Positions 54,700 through 64,000 of a stretch of 64,000 bases of DNA are shown here, one piece after another. Every line of letters begins with the position of its first letter. The stretch's first letter is position 1. The position numbers were made by a program, and so were the translations under genes. A model generated the notes under the pieces. That model was not told where the DNA came from, ran no database searches, and saw only the letters and a list, made by a program, of their open reading frames with translations. Origin of the DNA: Amborella trichopoda (lineage: Eukaryota > Streptophyta > Magnoliopsida > Amborellales > Amborellaceae); contig NW_006495778.1 of NCBI RefSeq assembly GCF_000471905.2, positions 31,919-95,918 on the forward strand, given 5' to 3'.

Positions 54700-55110
54700 G
54701 CGGCATCTCCTTGATAAAGAACTCTTAATACATCTTTTACAATGAAGGGAAAGAGTAGGGTGGTGAAAGAGAGAGAAAAAGTTTGACTGGGCGGCCAGGC
54801 TGACACAACGATGAGATTAACGCGACGGCTGGTCTGATGCAGTAGCTAGACCGACATGGTGACTCAGACTGATATGACGGCTAAACTGCTCGACGACAAG
54901 ACTGGCATGGCGGCTAGTCTGATGCAACAGCTCGTCTGGCATGGCAGCCAGACAGGCACAATAACTCAGACCATCACGATAGCTAAACTACTCGATGACA
55001 AGACTGGCACAGCAACACAAGGCTCAGCCTGCCCTCTAGTCAAACAAGCAAAGGAGAGAAAGAGGAGAGGTGAAGACTAGCTTGGCTCTCGTTAGATCTT
55101 CCAAAAGAGA
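54700..55110 (-). mobile_element. Inverted family-B LTR fragment
   Basis: The text of 54,780-55,060 is related, in inverse orientation, to 54,050-54,240 (GACGGCTAGTCTGATG, AACTACTCGATGACAAGAC) and contains repeated GATGACAAGACTGGCA phrases. Together with LTR copy 1 it makes a head-to-head arrangement. No gene is supported. Confidence 0.4.
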
Positions 55111-55119
55111 TGAAAGTGA

Positions 55120-55480
55120 AATAAGAGTGATGGAAAATGAGATGAAATGAAAATGAAAGAGATGGATTAAAAATAAAAATAAACTAAAATTTAGAAAATG
55201 GAGTTAGAATGAAATAAAATAAAATAGGTAAAGGAATTAATTAAAATAAAATGAAGTAAAGTAAAATAAAATAAATGAGATAAAATAAAATAAAAATAAA
55301 ATAAGATGAGATAATAAAATAAAATAAATGAATGAAATAAAGTAAGGTATGGTAGGATAAAATAAGTAAAAAATAAATAGAATAAAATAAAACAAATGAA
55401 AATAAAATGAAGTGAATAAAATAAAATGAGAGGAAGGGAATAAAATGGAATAAAATGAAAGGGAAGGGGTAGAAGAAAAA
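55120..55480. repeat. AAAATA/AAATAAAAT simple-repeat tract
   Basis: About 360 bp are dominated by AAAATAAAAT and AAATGAAAT variants. 55,560-55,790 is GA-rich sequence with no feature. Confidence 0.85.
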
Positions 55481-55799
55481 AAATGAGATGGTTGAATAAA
55501 TTTTTAAAGAGAATACATTAGTTAAGAGAGAGAGAGAAAGTCAATTAGTGATTTTTTTCTTTTAAGTTTAGAGAGAGAGAGAGCTTATGTTGGGTTGTTG
55601 AGTTGAACGAAATAGTGTGAGGGGGTGAACATAACGAAATTAACGAGAGCATAAAACGAAAAAGAAAGAATACGAAAATAAAAAAAAAGAAGTACGTGTT
55701 TTGCATTGTGGTTTTTTAAAGAGAGAAAACGCAGGGAGGGAAAATGGGAGAGTTGTAGGAATTTGTGAAGAGTTCGGAGGTTGCCGAAGATCGTGGAAG

Positions 55800-58700
55800 T
55801 TGCCGATGTAGAATAAAAGAGGAAGCCAGTCAATAAAGCCCTGACATACAGTGGAATTTTCGACAATCTTAAAATTGTACCAAAATGGGTGAAAATCTTC
55901 TTAAGCACTCCAAAAGGCTACCTGCCAAGTTTTGTCGCTATCCAACATGTCGAAGGTAGTGCAGACGAAGAAAAAATTTTGGAAAAATCAGCCTCTAGCA
56001 CCTTGAAACGGACCACATACATAGAACTCTACTTTCGGTGCTTGAAATAGTTGTGGGACCACTACCATTGAATCCGGCACTGTTGAAAACCCATATGGGT
56101 CAAGTTTTGGCTCAAACAGATGCTCCAGCACAAAGTTATGGGTGAAACCTTAAAAAAGGGGTGGGCCTCATGACAAAAGCTAGAGAGAAGTTGACGATTC
56201 ATGACAAAAGTTGCAGAAAATTCAGCAGCACCACGACCCACTTAAACGACCCTATCATGGCCCTCGCACATCGGATCAACGCGATACCAGTTCCATCGCG
56301 TGCGTAAGATCTAGGGCTATACCTGGTCTGAACCCTGCATGTGATGAATGGTCAAATTCGATACACGAAGGCATCGAAATTGCTGTAAATTCTGACAGCT
56401 AAAATTTTAAATTCTGGCCAAAACCCAAAAGTTGCGAAATATCCGTTCGGACACGAAATCGAGCTGCGTTTGTTTCAATGCGATCGTGATGGTATGCTCA
56501 ATGCGATTCAATGAAGAAATCAAAGAAAACTATAAAGGAAGGAGCACACCATCTATCCAAAGTTTCCAAGATTCATGCAAATTTCGAGTTGCATGATCAT
56601 GGCCTAAAAACACGATACGTGGTTCGAAGTTGATATCAAATAGATTGTCATGCTGAGCCCAACACGAAAGTAATTATCTTTTCGCAAAACGAGTGCCAAA
56701 GCAACCCTGAATCATCCATGAAAGATCACGCACGTTCTAGGGCAGCAGCAGTGACTGTTTTGAAATTTCGTGAATTGTTGGACAGGGGCAAAACCATCAC
56801 TTTGCACCCTTTTTTTAGATTTTCTTTTAATTTAAAATAATTGTAATTTTCAACAATTAGGATAGATTTTGGGCATCCACCCATGTTTGGGCCTAATTTT
56901 ATAAATATGTGCTAAATCTAATTGTAAAGGGCTTCCCCCCTCATTCTCTAGACCGATCAATAAAATTTGAGATTTTTCTTTGAGATTGTGGGTGCAAGTT
57001 GGAGAGAGAGAGGAAAGAGAAGAAAAAGGCCGGTACCCTTCGATAAGGTAGCTTTCTCTCTCCTCCTCTCATCACTCTCTTTCTCTCTCCTCATCTCATC
57101 TCTCTCTTTTTCTCTCCTCTCATCTCTCTTTCTCACTCCTCCTCTCTTCTCTCTCTCCTTTTCTTCTTTCTATCATTCCTTTCTCTTTCCTCCATGTTTC
57201 TTTCTCTCTTCCTTTTTTTCTTTCTCTGTTCTCTTTCTTTCTCTCTTTTTTTTCCTTTTCTCTCTCTAATTTTTCCTTTCCCTCTCCTCCTCAATCATGC
57301 AAGACGGTACCTATCGTCGCGCATAACATTCTCTTTCTTTTCTTGTCTCTTGGAACATGAACAGTGAGTTGGGCCTGACCTTAGTGCCGGGCCGGGTCAC
57401 TGTCTAGGTCTCTTCCCCTCTTGTTATGGACGATGGAAGCTCATCACCGTCCATGTTCTTTCTCTCTCTCATGTCATGGATGGCGGAGGCTCATCGTTGT
57501 CCATGTTCTTTCTCTCTCTCATGTCATGGATGGTGGAAGCCCATTGCCGTCCATGTTTTCTATCTCCTCTTACCTTTGTCATGGACGACAGAAGCCCATC
57601 ATCGTCCGTATTTCTCCCTCTTATCTCTCTCTTGTCATGGACTGTAGAAGCCCATCATCATCCATGTTGCTTTCTTTTCTCTCTTTCTTGCCATAGACGG
57701 CGAAAGCCAGTCGCCGTCCATGTACCTTCTTCCTCTTCTCTCTCTTGTCATGGACAGCAAAAGCTCATCACCATCCATGTTTCTTCCTCTTCTCTCTCTC
57801 TTATCTTCTACGACACAAACTCATGATCATCCATGCTTCTTTCTCTTCTCTCTCTCCTGTCATGGATGGCGAAAGCCCATCGTCATCCTTGTCTTCTTTC
57901 TCGCCCCGTCTTCTCTTTCTTCCTTCTTCCTTCTCTCCTTGCCTTTCTCTCTCTTCCCTCTTCTTTCTCTCTCTGTCTTTCTCTATCTTCCTTCTTCCTT
58001 CTTTTTCTCTCTTCTTTCTTTCTATCACTTCCTCCTATCCTCTTTTCTCTCCTCTTTGTCTCTCTCTTCCCTCTCTCTCTTCTTTCTTCCTCATCTTTTT
58101 CTCATTTTCTTCTCTCTTCTCCCTTCTTCTACTCTATTTTTCTCTTTTTCTTATCTTTTCACTCTCTCTTCTTTTCTTCTCTCTCCGTACTCTTTCTTCT
58201 CTTTTCTTCTCTCTCTTTCTCTCTTTTTCTATTTTCCCTTTGCCCTCCCTTTCTTTTCTCTATTCTTTCTTTTTCTTATCTCGTTTGACCAAGGGAGCTT
58301 GAAATTAGCACTGTCATGGTAGTCCTGTCGTCTAGCAGTAATGCCATTGTGCAGTCTGAATTATCGTGTCCGTCTTACTGTCACGATAGATTAGCCATCG
58401 TGCCAGGATGGTTGGTGTTGGTTTCATCGTTTAGTAGTAATGCCATTGTGCTGGTCTGAGTTACCGTACCTGTCTTGCTACCATGCTAAGTCAACCACCT
58501 ACTGATCTAGCCACTGTATCACTCTAGCCACTTGGTCAAATTCTTCTCTCCCCTTTCCTCTATTCTATCTCTTCCTTTTCTTCCTTGCACTCTCTTGTTA
58601 TTTTCTTTCTTCTCTTGGATGTTCACGCCTGTATACATTCACTCAAAGACAAGGTGGGGTCATTTAGCCCACTTGTCTTGTAACATTAACCATGTGTGTG

Positions 58701-59027
58701 ATTGCAGAAATAGGAGAGTATAGGCTAAGGGAGGCGATTTCGAACCAGGTGAAGGACTGTGGGGCTTTCTTCGTGATCTAAGAGGGAGCCCATGTGAGCC
58801 ATTCCGAGTAAGTGCTAAATGCACCTTAAATTCCTCTCTCATCGGTTGGTATACCTACCCTTGTTTGCAAACAAGGTTCCTGAGAGAGCGATCTCAAGTC
58901 TCGGGTTCCCTTGAAACCTGAGACACGTGCCACCAGATCATCCCTACCTGGACTTACTACCCCTTACTCAGAGGTAGCACATCTACTACCCGGACTACCT
59001 GGACTTACTACCAGGACTTACTAACCA
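55800..59027 (+). mobile_element. Long family-B LTR, copy 2 (plus), 5' LTR of the gag-bearing element
   Basis: The LTR begins near 55,800 (GAGGAAGCCAGTCAATAAAGCC) and ends CTAACCA at 59,027, three bases before a primer site. It matches 51,507-54,690 in order throughout. A TAATTTTATAAATATG box near 56,895 and the AATAAAATTTGAG leader at 56,960 are likely promoter and leader landmarks. Multiple short direct repeats of GGACTTACTACC occur near 58,960-59,060, across the LTR end and the primer site. Confidence 0.7.
57425..57900 (+). repeat. Pyrimidine-rich minisatellite in LTR copy 2
   Basis: About nine units of 50-57 bp have the form GTCATGGATGGCGGAAGCCCATC, GTCCATGTT then TTCTCTCTC; the first phrase here is given over 23 bp of which the core is ATGGA-GAAGCCCATC. 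The position matches the array at 53,165 but the unit has diverged. Nearly pure pyrimidine follows to 58,290. The open stretches of up to 200 codons on this strand are not genes. Confidence 0.8.
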
Positions 59028-59030
59028 GCT

Positions 59031-59048
59031 TGGCGACTCTACTAAGGA
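59031..59048 (+). other. Primer-binding site, tRNA-Arg type (plus)
   Basis: TGGCGACTCTACTAAGGA lies three bases after LTR end CTAACCA. It matches the tRNA-Arg complement with about three mismatches and corresponds to the minus-strand sites at 1919 and 49,915. Confidence 0.75.
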
Positions 59049-59049
59049 C

Positions 59050-62000
59050 TTACTACCCCTTTGTCAGATCATCTTAGGTTGGCTAGTCGCTCCGTTTGTT
59101 TTTTGCATTGCACACACATGGCTTCTGGGTTCCTTTACTCATTTATCCGGATTGGAGATTTACTCATCCCCGTATTCACGAGCGTCCCTCGAGAATAAGT
59201 TTCTCGAACTTCGTTCCCAAGTTTCCTCTTGAGTAAAGACCCAATGTCTAGCTCCTAGGTCTTAACCTGGATAGGTGTGAGGAGGGACTTAAAGGTCCCT
59301 AACTCCCCATCTCCTGGCTCTAATGGAACCTCCACCAAAGTACTTTGCATTGTACCATTCACAGCATGCACCCTGTCACTGACAAATCACTTGCCGGTCG
59401 TATTGCCGAGGTACGCCGAAAGGCTACCTAGTCCCTTTCTGCAAAAGGCAAGGAAGTTTCCATTACTCCTGTGGGTCACCACAAGGTTACCCCCCACATT
59501 CCTCCACCACCTCGGGTCTCTATGCTTAGAGTCTCAACACATATAGAAGGAGACCTTGGGGCCTCCATCTCTTGCACACACACTAAGGCTCGTGGGTCAT
59601 CCACTTGAGCCACACCTTGGGGCAGCCTTTATGTTAACTCGAGTTAGTGTTCAGGATCTGGCCTCCTCAGGCCAGGTCCTATACACGCTATGCATGTGCA
59701 TCCCACCACTCGGGGCAAAGCCATCGCTGCGCCAACCCGAGTACATGGGAGACGGCCACCTCGTCCTCTCACTCAGCACACACTAGTGTACCTTGTAAGG
59801 GGCAGGCTTCTTCCTATTTCGTACAGACACCTGCTCACAGATCTCGGCCTCTTAAGGCCGGACCACTTGTTCGATCCCGGGCTGACCTCCAAGTCACCCG
59901 TAATCCTTCTTCAAGGGTTGCACCGCGCCACCTTCCCAAACTGCAGTTCCTTGCTCTCGACTCAGGCGCCATTATGAGTCGATCCTTCCCTTGCTTGCCC
60001 CGTCTCTTTCGGGCAAGCACCTCAAGCCTTGATACTCGAAGACTTTCCCCAAGAGTTCCATCTCAGCCCTATCATCTCGGTCATGCCTCTGGAGCCCATA
60101 ACAAAGCTTGGGGCAGAGACCTGATGGGAGATCAAGTCCTTTGTCCTCCCCCGCCCAGGTTGACCCCAGTTCCTAGCCCACACCCTTTGTTTCACTTGAT
60201 GGAGACAACTCTCTCTTGTGCAAGAAGAGTTGACCGGCTGCAATCTCGATCGCAGTTCTGGCATGAGGTTCATCGTTGCCTCAAAGCCAAGCATGACAGG
60301 GGTCTGCAAATCCTGATAAGGGAAGCGACCTAGACAGTCGGAGCACCCAGTTTCGATGATCCTCTACATCAAAATCCCTTTTACCCTCTTCAGATGACAA
60401 AGCCCGAAGAAGAGGTACTAGAACCGTGTACAATGGTCTGTATCGTAGAAGATGACCCAACCACTCAGCAGCCACGGTCTCAAGACCGTCGAGAACCGGT
60501 CCTTACATGCTCAACATACAAAAGTCGAGTCCAGTCAAGGCATGCTGAGCCATTACTGCCAATCAGTCACGCACAACTTGCCAAGATAGGAAGCCCTCAA
60601 CTTCACCTAAGCCTGACCTCCCTAGAGAAACAGTCAGCGTCATGGTTGTAAATGAACCCAACGAATTCCAAGAAGCAGACATGGATAGGTTCGAACAGAT
60701 GGTGCAAACAATGATGGAGAAAATTGATCGTATGGAAAGCATGCGATCCCTAGTCAATGTGTCCCGTCATGGGATCGACTCCCAGCACTCGGACCCTTGC
60801 AGCTCCAAGACAACCTCCTCCTTCTGCTTCACAAGACAATTTTGTCCTTCACCTCCTCTCACAGGCAGACATCGATGCTATGGTAACCTACAACCTAAAG
60901 AATAGGCAGATCTCGGGTATACATGGTACAACGCTTTACCAAAAGCCAATACCCCTCTTACATTGATCAGGTGTCGTTTCCCTCAGACTACAAGAAAGGG
61001 AAGTTTCCCCTATTTAATGGTACCACATCCTCGCACTAGCATACCGCTCACTTCCAAGCGGCATGTCAAAAGACAACGACTGATGGGAGACTCCTCTTCC
61101 ATCAATTTGTTGAAACTCTTATCGGCCCTCCCTTTTAGTGGTATGCTTGGCTTCCCCCAAATTCAGTGCATACTAGGGAGGAAATGGAGAAAATATTCCA
61201 TCAGCGCTTTTATGAGGTCGAGAGAAAGGTCCAAACTATAAAGCTTCTCACCTTGACCTTGGAACCAGACGAACCCGTCGATTAATTCATAATAAGGTGG
61301 AGGGATTTGGCTGCTCGCCATCCTAATCGCATGCCTGAGAAGGAAGCAGTTTAGACCTGTGTGCAAAACATGCCACCAGAGATCACCGTACATTTCAAGG
61401 CCTCAAATCTGACCTCCATGTCAGAGCTCATCTCTAAGTCTCTTCGCATAGAGAGCTTATCACACCACCATAGCGGGTAACGACAATAGTCTTCGAGCTC
61501 GAGAAATAACCGGGGTAATGGAAACTCTCGAACCAACGCCCGAGGCAATCAGCAAAAAGGGGTGATCAATGCAGCTGTCACAATTAGTGATTCAAAGAAA
61601 GTTGTCTCCCAGACTTTGGACCTCTTCGAAGGGGTAAGCAGAGCAAAGACAACACTAGGCAAGCAGCAACAGTCCGACAACCGCGTACTTCCACCTGTGA
61701 ACCTTAATAGAGATGATTATTGGGCCAGGCACAAGAATAAAGTCTACCCTTTTGAAAAAGAATGAGTTCCCGCATTAGTCCGACTGTTATTGGAACAGAA
61801 CTTGATCGAGCTACCTGAGTCCAAGTTTCATGAGCAAGTTGGACTCGACACTCATGCAAACTACTGTGCTTACCATCGAAGGATTAACCAACCCACAGAT
61901 GAATGCTACATGCTCAAAGATATCATTGAGGCTCTGATCCAGAAGGGTAAGATAAAACTCGAAGAGCTAAAGAAGGCATTCGGGACAGCCGAAGCTTCCC

Positions 62001-63240
62001 ACATAGTGACAGTCCACGAGGAAGGTGAAGCGCTCGATCTCCTTCACGCCTTATTATTCATGATGCTTCAAGAAGGCCTCATCACACCAAAGCCGGTAGG
62101 GCAGCCCCGACGCCTTGCTTATGAAATTGAGAACCATTGGTGTCCATACCATCAGATATTGGGCCATGACCTGAGCGAGTGCTCCAGTTTTCATGACATA
62201 ATCAGAAAGAAAATACAGGGATGCCAAGAAGCTTGTAACATTTCAGATGGAGACCCCCAAGTCACTGCTTCATCGATGCGAGAGGACCTCCCAACACAAG
62301 ACCCGGGTAATGAGGATTTGGATCTTCCTTAACCCTCAACTTCCCAGCCGTGGAGAGTCTAGCACAGGCAAAGAAGGCTCAAGTCTTTAATGAGAGAGGC
62401 AGCTCACAATGCTATGGTTGTTCACAAACCTAGCGAGATGAATCAAGCACTTCCGATGAAAGCTAGGAGAAGGGCCCCAAGGGCTGCTTGTCGAAATAAC
62501 AAGGTGTCTCAACCACCGGTCAAGCAAGAATTTCTTAGGCCTATTCCTTCCTTGCCAACCTTACAGGATTTCATCCCTGGAGCGATCATTCTTTCTCCCT
62601 CACCTCACCAAAAGGACATCCCTGGGTCATCTCCTGCTCGGGGCACGTCCAATGAGGGTGACGGCATTAAAAGCACCCCCTAACGATCTAGGCAGGCAAA
62701 AGACCAAAAAGACTTCGTGCAGATGTCCAACCTGGTGATGATGTAAAAAGCTATCCAGATCGATCCAATGAGGGGAATGACCTTAAAGTCCCCTCACCTA
62801 CTAACTCCTCTTCTTCATCCTCTGCTTCTTCTTCTTCTTCTTCCTCTTCCTCTTCTATGTCTTCTGCAGGTGCAATCCTAAAATGTCCAGACTTCGAGGC
62901 CTTTGACAGAGAACTCGAAGGAACCAACATAAGATGGATGCAACAGATGCGGCTAAGAAAGACGCTAGCTCAGGAAGTTGGATTCTTGACAGTCACTGAC
63001 GCTCTGGCGGCTCGAGCCCAGTTAGAGCCATCCTCTTTTGGAAAGCGCAAGAAGTTAAAGCCAAGTAAATCCCAGTGGCCTCCTGAGCCTGACTTTGAGC
63101 AAAGGCTGAGAGAATTAAGAGGGAAGAGCTTCTATTCTCAGGAAACCTGTCATATGGTGCAGATATCAGAAGCATCACCCAGCATGGGGAAAATGAGCCT
63201 GAGATTGGGGAAAACACTGTAACCTCCACCTCAAAAGCCA
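59050..63240 (+). mobile_element. Family-B gag region, disrupted
   Basis: The first 1.3 kb is Pro/Ser/His-rich leader-like sequence with several short frames. From 60,642 a coiled-coil-like Asp-Arg-Phe-Glu-Gln-Met-Val-Gln-Thr-Met-Met-Glu-Lys precedes a gag core in broken frames (60,960-61,470: Phe-Pro-Leu-Phe-Asn-Gly-Thr, Trp-Arg-Asp-Leu-Ala-Ala-Arg, Pro-Pro-Glu-Ile-Thr). 61,790-62,332 encodes two knuckle-like units, Cys-Ala-Tyr-His...Asp-Glu-Cys and Cys-Pro-Tyr-His-Gln-Ile-Leu-Gly-His-Asp-Leu-Ser-Glu-Cys. 62,857-63,222 encodes a hydrophilic tail. No protease, RT or integrase follows before the inverted LTR fragment at 63,420. Confidence 0.7.
61790..62332 (+). mobile_element. Gag C-terminal zinc-knuckle segment
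   Basis: This open stretch is 180 codons. The repeated unit is Cys-X2-His-X(4-9)-His/none-X4-Cys followed by an amphipathic Leu/Ile-rich helix (Asp-Ile-Ile-Glu-Ala-Leu-Ile-Gln-Lys-Gly-Lys-Ile). This pattern is known from gag of plant Tat elements. The first unit lacks the second His position; the second unit is CX2HX4HX4C. Its minus-strand counterpart is at 47,157-47,861. The apparent start at 61,790 may not be the true start, because the upstream frame at 61,562-61,765 is probably the same protein interrupted by a stop. Confidence 0.7.
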
Positions 63241-63419
63241 GACATCTTGAAGTCTTCTAGTCCTCCACTTCTCCCTCAGCCAAATACCCCAACTAATTTA
63301 CCCATCCTCAAGCTTCTTGGGCTCGTTCCTCCTCCCAAATACCCTAAACAATCTACCTATCCTCCAATTCCCTGGGATGCCTCTGATCCTGTATACCCAA
63401 CCACCTCTTAAGTCTCAAC

Positions 63420-64000
63420 CTCAGATCGCTCTCTCAGAACCTTGCTGGAGGGCAAGGGCAGGTATACCAACTAATGAGAGAGGAATTTTTGGTGGGTTCG
63501 GGACTTACTCGAGCTGGCTCACGTGGGCGCCCTCGTAGATCACGAAGAAAGCCCCCTAACTGCTTGAGCTGGTTCGAAGTTACCTCCCTTGACCTGTAAC
63601 CCTCCTATTTTTCTGCACAATACTTCTATGGTTAATTTATAAGACAACTGGGTCGAAAAGGACCCAACCTTGTCTTCTGGCAATGCACGTTCATAGGAGA
63701 AGGCGATGAAGTGCAAGGTTAGATGAAAGATAGAAAGGAGAAGAGAACTTGACTGAAGGGTGAGACTAGCATGATGGCTAGAAGTTGCCGACTAGAAGCG
63801 ATAGCAAGACGGGCAGGGTTCAAGGACGAGCACGGTGGCAATACTACTCGAAGCCGAGGTCAGTGCATCAACGTTAGGCTAGGTCTACCCTCAATCAAGT
63901 GAGAAGAGAAAGAGGTGGAGAGGAAAGAATGAGACATCGAAGAAAAGGGGAAAGCCAGATGTCGATAGACATTATGGTGGGCAGTGCAAGGAGGCGGCGC
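63420..64000 (-). mobile_element. Inverted family-B LTR fragment at the right edge
   Basis: 63,420-63,715 is the inverse of 58,620-58,930, including GATCACGAAGAAAGCCCCC, the GTAAGT donor-like site (ACTTACTCGAG on the plus strand) and the CCAACCTTGTCTT block. Beyond 63,750 the sequence parallels the inverted fragment at 54,780-55,060 (GCATGATGGCTAG, CGAGCACGGTGGCAA). The element continues past the window. Confidence 0.55.

Noticed and set aside
57720..58322. Open stretch of 200 codons, Ser/Leu/Phe-rich, membrane-protein-like
   Set aside because: It has the same cause: nearly pure CT sequence. Three frames are open at once.

Overview
This window looks like nuclear DNA from a flowering plant. 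It is rich in LTR retrotransposons, has AT-rich spacers packed with MITEs, and its one host gene is an intron-containing member of the plant-only EDS1 family. The species cannot be told from the sequence. I found no rRNA, tRNA gene, CRISPR array or bacterial-type operon.

Left end (1-6.7 kb): stacked retroelement fragments. They are a minus-strand Ty3/gypsy Tat-type piece with a tRNA-Arg-like primer site (here called family B), the 3' end of a second plus-strand Tat element (family A), and the 3' end and LTR of a Ty1/copia element. The composite at 1-3.9 kb recurs in the same orientation at 48.0-51.7 kb.

Host gene (7.4-15.4 kb, minus): three exons of an EDS1-like lipase-like immune regulator. 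The exons join in phase, but there is an in-frame TAG in exon 2 and a probable 1-nt frame change at the exon 2 start, so it is probably a pseudogene. Intron 1 is about 5.5 kb and is swollen by MITEs.

MITE field (13.6-25.4 kb): no host gene, but many small inverted-repeat elements. Several have exact or near-exact 9-bp target duplications, which is Mutator-like. One 715-bp element has an 8-bp near-duplication, which is hAT-like.

Tat-A element (about 25.7-34.1 kb, minus): a 1.19-kb tandem duplication, a 3' LTR, a polypurine tract, then integrase, a second (archaeal-type) RNase H, RNase H and reverse transcriptase in the order expected of the Tat lineage. It is broken and lacks its 5' end.

Tekay/Del chromovirus (35,176-45,006, plus): both LTRs, tRNA-Met primer site, gag, protease, RT, RNase H, integrase, chromodomain and polypurine tract are recognisable, with many stops. 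It is nested in an older family-B LTR that resumes at 45,007.

Right end (47-64 kb): family-B material in both orientations. There is a minus gag fragment, the second copy of the left-end composite, two plus-strand long LTRs (about 51.5-54.7 and 55.8-59.0 kb) with pyrimidine-rich minisatellites, a gag region after the second LTR, and an inverted LTR fragment at 63.4 kb.

No undescribed gene system is evident. The points most worth following are the decaying EDS1 locus, the 9-bp-duplication MITE families with palindromic arms, a conserved exon-like block in family-B LTRs, and the duplicated composite at the two ends.
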